The notes below the pieces were generated by a model. The model saw only the letters and a list, made by a program, of their open reading frames with translations, ran no database searches and was not told where the DNA came from. A program made the position numbers and the translations under genes. 18,274 nucleotides of DNA from Gaiellasilicea sp035553355. Its GTDB lineage: Bacteria > Actinomycetota > Thermoleophilia > Gaiellales > Gaiellaceae. Positions 1 through 7,411 of the stretch are shown in pieces; the first letter of the stretch is position 1, and every line of letters begins with the position of its first letter. The stretch is from the NCBI GenBank assembly GCA_035553355.1, contig DATMJW010000046.1, positions 1 through 18,274 of the forward strand, in the 5' to 3' direction.

Positions 1-35
1 GGCGGTGTGTCGTGGACAGTAGCATACGGTTGAAG

Positions 36-53
36 ATTGTCAATGATATGATA
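36..53 (+). promoter_or_regulatory. Putative promoter -10 and operator-like AT-rich island upstream of the VOC gene
   Basis: This A+T-rich stretch stands out from the GC-rich surroundings. It contains TATGAT (47-52), a plausible -10 element about 40 bases before the VOC start, and the odd palindrome ATTGTCAAT (36-44). The word TCAATGAT (40-47) recurs as its reverse complement ATCATTGA at 1005-1012, just before the MarR gene. MarR proteins usually bind short palindromes overlapping promoters, so this may be an operator. No convincing -35 is seen. Confidence 0.35.
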
Positions 54-91
54 GGCTGCATCGTCAGCACGCCTCAACCGAAAGGAACGCC

Positions 92-985
92 ATGCGCTCC
101 CTGTCTCCCCTCCAAGATCAGACCGCGGCACCGACCGAACTCGCGACCTTCGGCCCGGTGCACCTCGACGTCACCGACCTTGATCGCTCGCTGAGCTTCT
201 GGCACGACCTGATCGGGCTGCAGGTTCGCGACCGTGAGTCCGACGGTGTGAGGCTCGGCACCGATGCGGAAACGCTGGTCGTGCTGCACCCGGGGGCCAC
301 CTCGCCCGTGCGGCGTGGCTACGCGGGCCTCTACCACCTGGCGATCCACCTCCCGAACGAAGGAGAGTTCGCTCGAGTGCTCGCGCGCCTGTTCGAGCGC
401 CGCACGTTCATGTCGCCGACCGATCACGTCATGTCGAAGGCGATCTACCTCGACGACCCCGACGGCATCGGGCTCGAACTGACGCTCGAGACGCCCGAGC
501 GTGTCGGCTCGATGCGGATGACGCCGACCGGGCCCGAGATCATCGACGCGACGGGGCAGCGGCGGAGCGGCCGCGACCTGCTGGACGTCCGCCAGGTCCT
601 CTCCACCCTCCCCGACGACGACCTGGCCCGCCCGCTGCCCGTCGGAACGACCATCGGCCACATCCACCTGCACGTCGGCGACATCGACGCGAACCGGCGG
701 TTCTACCGCGACGGCCTCGGGTTCATCGACGCGAACGACTTCGGCAGCGGAGTCGACTTCCACGCGAACGGTCGCTTCAAGCACCGGATGGCGATCAACG
801 TCTGGCAGGGCATCGGAGCGACGCAGCCCCCCGCCGGCACCGCCGGGCTGCGCTACTTCACGATCCGCTTCGACACGCCGGAGCGCCTGCAGACGACGCT
901 CACGCGGCTCGCCGACGTCGAGACGCACCCGGAAGGTCACCTCGTGCGCGATCCGGCCGGCAACACGATCGTTCTCATCCCATAA
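92..985 (+). CDS. Two-domain VOC family protein, catechol 2,3-dioxygenase-like (CatE/COG2514 type)
   Basis: This 297-residue protein has two vicinal-oxygen-chelate modules, as in CatE-type extradiol dioxygenases that open catechol rings with a bound Fe(II). The N-terminal module spans residues 20-135 and begins GPVHLDVTDLDRSLSFW (His24). It continues with YHLAIHLP (His82, His86), DHVMSKAIYLDDPDG (His112) and IGLELT (Glu129). The C-terminal module spans about 188-297 and begins GHIHLHVGDI, with FKHRMAINVWQG near 229-240 matching the CatE-type HH-x-x-x-N-x-W region in weakened form. It ends DPAGNTIVL. Length and two-module layout fit the family. Substrate cannot be told from sequence, and some members are not dioxygenases. 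The ATG is preceded by a weak AAAGGAA-like ribosome site. The MarR gene follows 61 bases downstream on the same strand and probably controls it. Confidence 0.85.
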   Translation: MRSLSPLQDQTAAPTELATFGPVHLDVTDLDRSLSFWHDLIGLQVRDRESDGVRLGTDAETLVVLHPGATSPVRRGYAGLYHLAIHLPNEGEFARVLARLFERRTFMSPTDHVMSKAIYLDDPDGIGLELTLETPERVGSMRMTPTGPEIIDATGQRRSGRDLLDVRQVLSTLPDDDLARPLPVGTTIGHIHLHVGDIDANRRFYRDGLGFIDANDFGSGVDFHANGRFKHRMAINVWQGIGATQPPAGTAGLRYFTIRFDTPERLQTTLTRLADVETHPEGHLVRDPAGNTIVLIP

Positions 986-1004
986 AACCATCAACTCGCA
1001 GTCG

Positions 1005-1013
1005 ATCATTGAT
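1005..1013. promoter_or_regulatory. Possible MarR operator half upstream of the MarR gene
   Basis: ATCATTGAT is a perfect odd palindrome in the 61-base gap between the VOC and MarR genes. Its first eight bases are the reverse complement of TCAATGAT at 40-47 in front of the VOC gene. The repeat of one AT-rich word at both 5' regions of a regulator-target pair suggests a shared binding site. An 8-base match can be chance, although such words are rare in DNA this GC-rich. Confidence 0.3.
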
Positions 1014-1026
1014 GTCCGGCAACGAT

Positions 1027-1034
1027 AAGGAGGT
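1027..1034 (+). promoter_or_regulatory. Strong Shine-Dalgarno of the MarR gene
   Basis: AAGGAGGT is a near-perfect anti-16S match, with a rather long 12-base spacer to the ATG at 1047. No alternative start codon in frame lies between them, so the ATG at 1047 is kept. This is one of the strongest ribosome sites in the window. Confidence 0.6.
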
Positions 1035-1046
1035 ACGATCAAACGA

Positions 1047-1526
1047 ATGGAAGCGACGGGCCCACTCGAGTTCGGCAAGGTTCTCCACAGCGCAGACACG
1101 AGAGCGGGCTTCGCGCTGACCACGCTCGGTGACGCCTTCGGGCGGCGGATCCGAGACGTCCTCGCAGAGCACCGACTTCAACCTCGGCAGCTGAGGATCC
1201 TGGACCTCCTCGCCGACCGAGGGCCGATCGGCCAGCGGGAGCTCGCGGCGCTCATGCACGTCGACCACAGCGTCCTCGTCAACCTCCTCAATCCCCTCGA
1301 GGCGGACGGGCTCGTCAAGCGGGAACGAGACGCCGTCGACCGGCGCCGCCATATGGTCACGATCGCGCCCGCAGGGACCCGTCGACTCGCGCAGGCCGAC
1401 GAAGCATTCCGCGCAGCGGAGGATGCGTTCTTCGCGCCGCTCTCCCACGAAGACCGGACGCTTCTGAACGGGCTGCTGTCACAGCTCCGCGCGGCGGCGA
1501 CCTCGCCACCCGACGATGGCTGCTAG
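1047..1526 (+). CDS. MarR family transcriptional regulator
   Basis: This 159-residue protein has a MarR-type winged helix. The N-terminal helical part (about 20-45) is followed by LQPRQLRILDLLADRGPIGQRELAALM (45-70), a recognition helix around HVDHSVLVNLLNPLEADGLV (71-90), and the wing KRERDAVDRRRHMVTIAPAG (91-110). The D-R-R signature of the family's wing is at 98-100. C-terminal dimerisation helices follow. MarR proteins are dimeric repressors, often released by phenolic or aromatic ligands or by oxidation. The only Cys is the last residue, so thiol sensing looks unlikely. The upstream VOC ring-cleavage gene on the same strand is the natural target, consistent with the shared TCAATGAT word at both 5' regions. 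Confidence 0.9.
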   Translation: MEATGPLEFGKVLHSADTRAGFALTTLGDAFGRRIRDVLAEHRLQPRQLRILDLLADRGPIGQRELAALMHVDHSVLVNLLNPLEADGLVKRERDAVDRRRHMVTIAPAGTRRLAQADEAFRAAEDAFFAPLSHEDRTLLNGLLSQLRAAATSPPDDGC

Positions 1527-1549
1527 CCACCGCCCGCCGATGGTGTCTC

Positions 1550-1748
1550 CGACGTGAGCCCTCCCGGCGCGAGGTCACCGTGGTCGGCCTGCCGCTCGAA
1601 CCCGAACACCATCGGCTGCGCGACTTCCTGACACGAGCCGCACAACCACACCGGTTCCTCGAGGCTGGGACCCCCGAAGCCGAGGCGGCGCTCGCGGCCG
1701 TCGACGCGCTCCCCGCCGAGCTGCCGGTCGTCATCGAAGGTGACGACC
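1550..1748 (+). pseudogene. Remnant of the small domain of a multidomain thioredoxin reductase
   Basis: The + reading frame here gives REVTVVGLPLEPEHHRLRDFL, then TRAAQPHRFLEAG and AELPVVIEGD near its end. From memory this matches the ~80-residue domain that precedes the NADPH-thioredoxin reductase part in fused response-regulator/thioredoxin reductases (pattern HELRDFL-x-R-N-x-x-P followed later by LPVV). Neither the receiver domain nor the reductase flavoprotein domains are present. The likeness fades at about 1746, after which the frame degenerates into Arg-rich shadow sequence. The domain's expected end (APELVAAV) may persist in another frame at 1764-1787, implying a frameshift. The fragment meets the truncated redoxin frame of the opposite strand tail to tail. 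This is probably a dead fragment left by rearrangement. The family assignment is from pattern memory only. Confidence 0.4.
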
Positions 1749-2048
1749 GGCAGCGAGCGCGCGCCCGAGCTCGTTGCTGCCGTCGACGACCGTCGGGAAC
1801 GTGACTCCTGCAGCTTCGACCCACGGCCGTGCTGCGGCGGAGCCCTGGACGTCCACCGCGACGGACACGAACCGGAGCGTGTCGCCGAGCCGTTCGCTGA
1901 CCCGCTGCCACCCGGGCAGCTGCTCTCTACACAGTCACCACGACGCCCAGGCGAAGAGGAGCAGACGTCGGTCGTGCGCGGCGCCGAGGTCGAGGTCGCC
2001 GCCGTCGAGCGTCGGCAGCGTGAGAGCGGGTAGGCGTGGCGTGTTCAT
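1731..2048 (-). CDS. Candidate selenocysteine-containing TlpA/ResA-like redoxin (UGA at codon 38), possibly truncated
   Basis: Reading through one TGA gives a 105-residue frame that starts MNTPRLPALTLPTLDGG, the strand preceding a redoxin fold. The active site reads LLLFAWASW-U-LCREQLPGWQ, where U is TGA at 1937-1935 and Cys40 follows two codons on. Then come RFVSVAVDVQGSAAARPWVE and VTFPTVVDGSNELGRAL, including the Phe-Pro of the thioredoxin-fold cis-Pro region (85). Cys relatives that I recall have W-A-S-W-C-x-C-R-x-x-LP-x-WQ, so the TGA replaces the catalytic Cys. ATG 2048 overlaps the DUF427 stop (ATGA), with a GAGG ribosome site. There are no other stops or frameshifts. Against function, the frame ends about 60-70 residues short of usual relatives and abuts a gene remnant. 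It is either a selenoprotein, which needs SelA/B/C/D elsewhere, or a pseudogene. Confidence 0.5.
1904..1920 (-). promoter_or_regulatory. SECIS-like hairpin downstream of the in-frame TGA
   Basis: On the - strand GCTGCC (1920-1915) and GGCAGC (1909-1904) form a perfect 6-bp stem around the 5-base loop CGGGT. The loop begins 20 bases after the TGA (1937-1935) and has G at its second position. Known bacterial SECIS elements, such as that of E. coli fdhF, place a small apical loop with an early G about 16-37 bases after the UGA. The geometry fits. GC-rich DNA forms such hairpins easily, so this is supportive and not decisive. Confidence 0.4.
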
Positions 2049-2347
2049 GCGGCCTCATCCGTGTCCGAAGCGACGACGTCGACGCCGCGCCAGAACGCGA
2101 CGCGGCCGGCGACGCGCTCCGCCTCCGGCTTCGGGTCGCGGTAGTACCAGACGGCGTCGTCGTTGCGGCGGCCGTCGACGTCGAGGCTGTAGTAGCTGGC
2201 GACGCCTTTCCACGGGCAGACGGTGTGCTTCTCGCTGTCGACGAGGTAGCGCCGGTCGAGCGACGCAGCCGGGAAATAGTGGTTGCCTTCGACGACGACG
2301 GTGTCGTCGCTCTCTGCCACGACGGCGCCATTCCAGATCGCTTTCAC
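2045..2347 (-). CDS. DUF427 domain-containing protein
   Basis: This 100-residue protein starts MKAIWNGAVVAESDDTVVVEG. It contains the DUF427 hallmark HTVCPWKGVASYYSLDVDG (41-59) followed by DDAVWYYRDPKPEAERVAGRVAFWRGVDV. The single-domain length is typical. DUF427 folds as a small beta-tent-like domain of unknown biochemical role, and the conserved CPWKG loop suggests a binding or redox site. The GTG start at 2347 is fixed by GAGGAGG about 5 bases upstream; a longer frame to 2569 exists, but its extra 74 residues look non-coding. Its stop codon overlaps the ATG of the redoxin frame downstream, which suggests one transcript with coupled translation. Confidence 0.88.
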   Translation of the reverse strand: MKAIWNGAVVAESDDTVVVEGNHYFPAASLDRRYLVDSEKHTVCPWKGVASYYSLDVDGRRNDDAVWYYRDPKPEAERVAGRVAFWRGVDVVASDTDEAA

Positions 2348-2567
2348 GGACCCCTCCTCTGTTGTCGTGCGTCCACAGGCTTCGATGCGGGGACCTCGAT
2401 CCACGATTCGGCGGAGCGCGTCGACCCGCGTTCGCGGCCGCCCGCGATCGGGCACGACCGCAGCGGCATGACGATCCGGACGCTCCTGAGCATCGCGCTC
2501 GAGGTCGAGCTCGAGGGGCGGTGGCCGTGGCAAGCCCGCGCGTGACGCTCTGCCGGAGCTGGCGAGC
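2348..2567. other. Divergent intergenic region between DUF427 and DUF2254 genes
   Basis: These 220 bases separate two divergently transcribed genes. The DUF427 ribosome site (GAGGAGG on -) is at its left end and a GGAG site for the DUF2254 gene is near 2555. No protein-like frame, clear -10/-35 pair or repeat is visible in between. Confidence 0.5.
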
Positions 2568-3902
2568 ATGAGGACGTCACGGAGGGGCGCCGTCGCGGGC
2601 GTCCGCGCGCGGATCCACGACGTCCGCTACGGCTTCCTCTTCCTCCCCGGCGCGGTCGCGGCCCTTGTCGCCGCGTCCGCGCCTCTTCTCCTCGCGATCG
2701 ACCGCACGGGCGGCGGCGAAGGCGTGGGCATCGGCTTCCACGCGGAGCCGGATGCCGCGCGAACCGTCCTCGCCACCATCGCTGGGTCGCTGATCACGGT
2801 CGCAGGCCTCACGTTCTCGATCACGATCGTCAGCCTCCAGCTCGTCTCGCAGCAGTTCTCGCCCCGGGCGCTCCGAGGCTTCCTCGGAGACCGCCTGAAC
2901 CAGGTCGTCGTGGGGACGTTCATCGGCACGTTCGTCTACTGCGTCCTCGTCCTCCGGACCGTGACGGAGGCGAGCGACGAGCGCGAGACGTTCGTGCCGG
3001 CCCTCAGCATCTCCGTCGCCGTCGTCCTCGCCGTCGCGTCGATCGCGCTCCTGCTCGTCTTCATCCACCACATGGCGCGGACGATCCAGGTGTCCTCGAT
3101 CGCCGCCGGGATCGCGGAGGCGACGCTGTCGTCGCTCGACCCGCTCTATGCGGACTCGTTCGGCGTCGGCTCGGAGGAGGATCCCGACGACGTCGTCCGG
3201 GCGTGGGACGAGCAGCACGCGCGCTACGTCGTGCACCCTCGCCGCGCCGGCTACGTGCAATCGGTCGCGCTCGAGGACCTGCCGTCGCTCGCCAGCACCC
3301 CGGACGTGCGTGCTCGGGTCGTCCACGCGCCGGGCGACTTCGTCACGCAGGCGACGCGGCTCGTCGAGTACTGGGCGGACGAGCGGGACGAGTCGTTCGA
3401 GCAGGCGATCCTGCGGGCGGTCTCGGTGCAGAACGAGCGCGACATGCACCAGGACGTCGCGTTCGGCCTCCGGCAGCTCGCGGACATCGCGCTGAAGGCG
3501 ATCTCGCCCGGCGTCAACGACCCGACGACGGCGGTGACGTGCATCGGCTACATCCGCGAGATCCTCGAGCACCTGGCGGTGCGCCCGATTCCGCGGCCGG
3601 TTCGTCGGTACGGGGACGGCGCCGCGACGCTCGTGGCGCGGGCACGCCCGTGGGAGGATTACCTCGAAACGGCGCTCGTCGAGCTGGGGCGGTACGCGGC
3701 ACCGGACGCACGGGTCGCCGTCGCGCTTCTCGCCGCGGCCGCAGCAGCAGCGCGAGCCGCGGCGCGTGCCGGCATGCGCGACCGCCTCGACGCGCTCCGC
3801 GCTGTCGCGGGCGAGATCGCCGAACGGGCGAACGCCGCCGCGTCGGCCGCCGACCGCGCCGCGATCGCGTCGGCCCTCGCCGACGTCGAATCCGTCCGGT
3901 AG
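2568..3902 (+). CDS. DUF2254 domain-containing integral membrane protein
   Basis: This 444-residue protein has four predicted membrane segments: about 23-44, 66-94, 111-131 and 145-170. The second carries the family signature LTFSITIVSLQLVSQQFSPR (81-100), followed by ALRGFLGDRLNQVVVGTFIG. A long soluble part (about 175-444) contains ERDMHQDVAFGLRQLADIALKAISPGVNDPTTA, also typical of DUF2254 (the conserved SPGVNDPTTA loop). The Ala-rich helical tail ends the protein. The function of DUF2254 is not established; membrane topology is clear. The ATG at 2568 has GGAG about 10 bases upstream. The gene converges on the hybrid kinase with only 21 bases between stops and no obvious terminator hairpin. 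Confidence 0.9.
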   Translation: MRTSRRGAVAGVRARIHDVRYGFLFLPGAVAALVAASAPLLLAIDRTGGGEGVGIGFHAEPDAARTVLATIAGSLITVAGLTFSITIVSLQLVSQQFSPRALRGFLGDRLNQVVVGTFIGTFVYCVLVLRTVTEASDERETFVPALSISVAVVLAVASIALLLVFIHHMARTIQVSSIAAGIAEATLSSLDPLYADSFGVGSEEDPDDVVRAWDEQHARYVVHPRRAGYVQSVALEDLPSLASTPDVRARVVHAPGDFVTQATRLVEYWADERDESFEQAILRAVSVQNERDMHQDVAFGLRQLADIALKAISPGVNDPTTAVTCIGYIREILEHLAVRPIPRPVRRYGDGAATLVARARPWEDYLETALVELGRYAAPDARVAVALLAAAAAAARAAARAGMRDRLDALRAVAGEIAERANAAASAADRAAIASALADVESVR

Positions 3903-3923
3903 GCGGCCTGGCCCGCGAGCTCT

Positions 3924-6900
3924 CTAGCCGAGGAGCGCGCCGATCCGCTCGGCGAGCACCGCGCGTGTGAACGGCTTCTGGAGGAACGCGACGCCGTCCT
4001 CGAGGCCGTGCCGGAGGCGGTCCTCGCCGGTGTAACCCGACGTGAAGAGCACGGGCGGCGCCTTCTCCCCGAGGGCGCGGACGAGCTCCGGCCCCGTCAT
4101 CTCGGGCATGACGACGTCGGTGATCAGGAGGTCGTAGCGGCCGTCGCGCCCGGCCTCGACCGCCTCACGCGCCGACGCCACCTCGGACACGTCGTAACCG
4201 TCGTGGCGGAGCATCTTCGCGACGAGGTCCCGCACGATCTCCTCGTCCTCGACGAGCAGGACGCGCCGCCGCGGCTCGTCGGTCGCCGCCGGCGCGTCGG
4301 GAGGCGCGGCCGCGGCCGGTGAGCTCGCGCCGGGAGCCACCGCCTGCGCCGCTTCCGCGCACGGGAAGTACGCGCGCACGGTCGTCCCGGCGCCGGGTGC
4401 GGTGTCGATCGCGAGCGCGCCGCCGAAGTCCGAGACGATGCCGTGCACCGTCGCGAGCCCGAGGCCGGTTCCGGCACCCGGATCCTTCGTCGTGAAGAAC
4501 GGCTCCGTCGCGCGCAGGCGAGTCCGCTCGTCCATCCCCGTGCCGTTGTCGCGAACGGCAAGGCACGTGTAGCTGCCGGGGTCGAGCCGCCGCGCGTCGA
4601 GGTCGAGCGGCTCCCCCAGCTCGACCCGTGCGGTCTCGATCGTGAGGACGCCGCCCGCGGGCATCGCGTCGCGGGCGTTCGTCGCGAGATTCAGCAGCAC
4701 CTGGCCGACGAGGGCCGCGTCCGCGCGAACGGGCGCCGGATCCGTCGCCAGCTGCAGCCTCACCTCGATGTTCTCGCCGATCAGCCGCTCGAGCATGGGC
4801 GTGATCGCGACCACCTCGTCCTCGATCCGCATCACCTGCGGGTTGACGACGTGCTTGCGGCTGAACGTCAGCAGCTGTCGCGTCAGGGCCGCGGCCCGGT
4901 CACTCGCCGCCGAGACCTCCGCGAGCGCGGCGCGTACCTCGTCGAGATCGCCCGAGGCTGCGGCGAAGTGCGTGTAGCCCGTGATCGCCGTGAGGAGGTT
5001 GTTGAAGTCGTGCGCGACGCCGCCCGCGAGCTGGCCGATCGCGTCCATCTTCTGGGCCTGGCGCAGCTGCTCCTCGAGCAGCGCGCGCTCGACCGCCGCG
5101 GACATCGCCTGTGCGAGCTGCACGAGGATCGCCTCGTCGCTCGACGTGAAGTCCGACCCGTCCGTCTTCCCGATCAGGTGGATCGAGCCGAGGTTCTCGC
5201 CGCTCGTCGCGACGAGCGGCACGGCGAGGAGGCCGCGGTCCAGCCGGTGCCGGGGATCGAGCACCTCCGCGGGCGGGCGTGCGGCGAGCTCCGCCTGCGT
5301 CAGCCGAAGTGGCTCATCGCGGCCGACGACGAGACCGTGGAGCCTCGGCGCGATCGCCGCGACGTCCTGCTCGTTTCCGGATCGTCCGGCCGCGAGCGCC
5401 GCGGCGGTCGTCGCGCTCTCGGCAGGCTCGTGCCTGACGACCGTCGCAACGGCGGCGTCCGCGGCCACGATCTCCCGCGCGAGCGCGGCGGCGCGATCGG
5501 TGATCTCGGGCAGCGTGCGCGGCAGGGTCATCTCCACCGACGCGATCGCGAGCATCTGCAGCTGCCGCGCGTACCGCTCGCTCGCGCGCTCCGCCTCGAC
5601 GCGCGCGGTGACGTCGCGGCCGATGACGAGCGCGCGCGGCCCGGGCGCGTCCTCGAGGCGCCGCACGGTCGCGTCGATCCAGCGCCAGCGCCCGGCGGCG
5701 TCGCGGCGGCGCACCCGGATCGTTCGCGGATCCGCGCCGTCGAGGGCGGCCGAGATAGCCGCGGCCGCCGCGGGCAGGTCGTCCTCGTGGACGAGGTCGC
5801 TCGCCCTCGTCCCGATGAGCTCCGCGACGTCGTCGCCGAGTTGCTGCTCGTACGACTTCGAGAGGAAGCGGTAGCGCCCCGTCTCGTCGATCACCGCGAT
5901 CAGGTCCGTCGTGTTGTCGAGCAGGTCGCGGTGCCGGCGCTCGCTCTTCAGGAGCGCGTTCTGACCCGCCTTGATCTCGGTGATGTCGATCAGGAACCCC
6001 TGCCGGAACGCCACCGCACCGGAGTCGTCGCGCACCGGCACGGTGACGTCGTAGCACCAGACGACGCGTCCGTCGCGGGCGATCATCCGGTACTCCAGCT
6101 GGAACGGGTCGCCGGTCTCGCGGCACCGCTCGACCTCGGCGAGCACGTGCTCCCGGTCGTCGGGATGCAGGAGGTCGGGGTACAGATCCTGCTCGCCGGC
6201 GACCCACTCGTCGGCGCCGACGCCCAGCAGCACCTCGACGTGCGGGCTCATGTAGGTGACACGGAAGTCGTCGCCGTTCTGGACGTAGCTGCAGATCGGC
6301 GAGTGCTCGACGAGCGCCCGGTACCGCTCGTCCACGCGCTCGCGCTCGAGCTCGGCCGCCTTCGCCTCGGTGATGTCGACGATGACGCCGCGGAGCATCT
6401 CCGGCGCGCCGCTCTCGTCGCAGATGACCTCGACCAGGTCGCGTACCCACACCGTCTCCCCTGCGGCGGTGATCATGCGGTACTCCGTCTCGTGCGCCTC
6501 GGCGCGCGCGACCGCCGCTCGGCTCGCCTCGACCACACGGCCGAGATCGTCCGGGTGCAGACGTGACATCCAGAAGTCCGGGCCACCGAGCCACGCGTCC
6601 ACGGGGAACCCGAGCAGCCTCTCCGCACCCTCGCTCACGAACCTCGGCTCCCACGTCGTCGCGTCCGCTTCCCAGAGCACGGTTGCGACGCCGTTGAGGA
6701 GCGCGCGCATCCGGCCTTCGCTCGCCGCGAGCGCCGCTTCGCGCCGACGCGACTCGAGAGCCGCTGAAGCGGTCGCCGCGAGCGCCGAGACGATCGACTG
6801 ATCCTTCGCGGTCCACTCACGGACCGTCGGGCCGAGGACGCAAAAGCTGCCGAGGACGACGCCGTCGGGGCCGACGACGGGCGCACCCAGGTACGACCGG

Positions 6901-7337
6901 ACGCCGAGGTCGGTGAAGCCCCCGTTGGTGCAGAGGACCGGGTCGGCGGCGGCATCCGTGACGACGAGCGGCTCGCCGGAGGCGACCACGAACTGGCAGA
7001 ACGACTGGGAGATCGGTGTCTCGCGCGCGCCGTCGAGCGCAGCGACGTCGCCGCACGCGCTCTTGAAGAACTGCCGCTCCGCCGTGACGAACGACAGCAG
7101 CGACGCGTCGGCCCCCGTCGCATCCACGGCGATGCGCGTCAGCCGGTCGAACTCCTCCTCCGGCGGCGTGTCGAGGATCCCGAGCCGCTCGAGCACCCGG
7201 AGCCGCTGCGCGTCGCCCACGCCGTCCAGCGGCGCGCGCATGTGCGCGTCGAGCCGCGTGCGCGGCGGAGCGTCGTTGCGCATGCGTGCGGCGCCGGCGT
7301 CAGCGCCTGCGCGGTCGACGAGTGCCTTGTCCCCCAC
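3924..7337 (-). CDS. Hybrid sensor histidine kinase (GAF-PAS-PAS-PAS-GAF-HisKA-HATPase-REC)
   Basis: This 1137-residue cytoplasmic hybrid kinase lacks membrane segments. Domains in order are GAF (45-195, opening RLRVLERLGILDTPPEEEFD), three PAS/PAC units (205-330, 335-455, 465-585; each with a HPDD- or HEDD-type motif and ending in DIT or DVT) and a second GAF (595-755). HisKA follows with phospho-acceptor His776 in GQLAGGVAHDFNNLLT. The HATPase has the N box with Asn887, DNGTGM (930-935) and GAGTGLGLATV (954-964). After an Ala/Pro linker comes a receiver domain (1024-1137) with Asp1031, phosphorylatable Asp1074, Ser1100 and Lys1121. It probably senses small molecules or redox/light cofactors, which cannot be specified. 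The start is taken at GTG 7337; an internal ATG at 7241 lies nearer the GAF domain. It diverges from the membrane kinase at 7412, and no DNA-binding regulator is adjacent. Confidence 0.93.
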   Translation of the reverse strand: MGDKALVDRAGADAGAARMRNDAPPRTRLDAHMRAPLDGVGDAQRLRVLERLGILDTPPEEEFDRLTRIAVDATGADASLLSFVTAERQFFKSACGDVAALDGARETPISQSFCQFVVASGEPLVVTDAAADPVLCTNGGFTDLGVRSYLGAPVVGPDGVVLGSFCVLGPTVREWTAKDQSIVSALAATASAALESRRREAALAASEGRMRALLNGVATVLWEADATTWEPRFVSEGAERLLGFPVDAWLGGPDFWMSRLHPDDLGRVVEASRAAVARAEAHETEYRMITAAGETVWVRDLVEVICDESGAPEMLRGVIVDITEAKAAELERERVDERYRALVEHSPICSYVQNGDDFRVTYMSPHVEVLLGVGADEWVAGEQDLYPDLLHPDDREHVLAEVERCRETGDPFQLEYRMIARDGRVVWCYDVTVPVRDDSGAVAFRQGFLIDITEIKAGQNALLKSERRHRDLLDNTTDLIAVIDETGRYRFLSKSYEQQLGDDVAELIGTRASDLVHEDDLPAAAAAISAALDGADPRTIRVRRRDAAGRWRWIDATVRRLEDAPGPRALVIGRDVTARVEAERASERYARQLQMLAIASVEMTLPRTLPEITDRAAALAREIVAADAAVATVVRHEPAESATTAAALAAGRSGNEQDVAAIAPRLHGLVVGRDEPLRLTQAELAARPPAEVLDPRHRLDRGLLAVPLVATSGENLGSIHLIGKTDGSDFTSSDEAILVQLAQAMSAAVERALLEEQLRQAQKMDAIGQLAGGVAHDFNNLLTAITGYTHFAAASGDLDEVRAALAEVSAASDRAAALTRQLLTFSRKHVVNPQVMRIEDEVVAITPMLERLIGENIEVRLQLATDPAPVRADAALVGQVLLNLATNARDAMPAGGVLTIETARVELGEPLDLDARRLDPGSYTCLAVRDNGTGMDERTRLRATEPFFTTKDPGAGTGLGLATVHGIVSDFGGALAIDTAPGAGTTVRAYFPCAEAAQAVAPGASSPAAAAPPDAPAATDEPRRRVLLVEDEEIVRDLVAKMLRHDGYDVSEVASAREAVEAGRDGRYDLLITDVVMPEMTGPELVRALGEKAPPVLFTSGYTGEDRLRHGLEDGVAFLQKPFTRAVLAERIGALLG

Positions 7338-7411
7338 GATCCGTCAATCGGCAGCGTTGGACACAAGTTGAGCCGTCGCCCCGGCCGCAAAAGCTTTCAC
7401 ACTGCCGGCGC
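7338..7411. promoter_or_regulatory. Divergent promoter region between two sensor kinase genes
   Basis: The 74 bases between the GTG of the hybrid kinase and the ATG of the membrane kinase must carry both promoters. A TTGAGC (7370-7375) and the AT-rich AAAAGCTTTC (7389-7398) are possible + strand elements, but the match is weak. No Shine-Dalgarno is visible before 7412, so that message may be leaderless or start close to the ATG. Confidence 0.35.

Noticed and set aside
1357..1911. A 184-codon - frame overlapping the MarR gene and the redoxin region
   Set aside because: It is Arg/Ser-rich with no motif and overlaps the MarR coding sequence. The redoxin likeness is in a different - frame.
2348..2569. 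An N-terminal extension of DUF427 by 74 residues
   Set aside because: It has no family similarity, while GAGGAGG directly before GTG 2347 matches the normal DUF427 start.
3903..3923. A terminator between the convergent DUF2254 and hybrid kinase genes
   Set aside because: The 21-base gap has no stable hairpin of its own and no T run.
4443..6566. A 707-codon + frame antisense to the hybrid kinase
   Set aside because: It mirrors the kinase codons, is Arg/Asp/Val/Leu-rich without domain motifs, and the kinase on - has all catalytic motifs intact.
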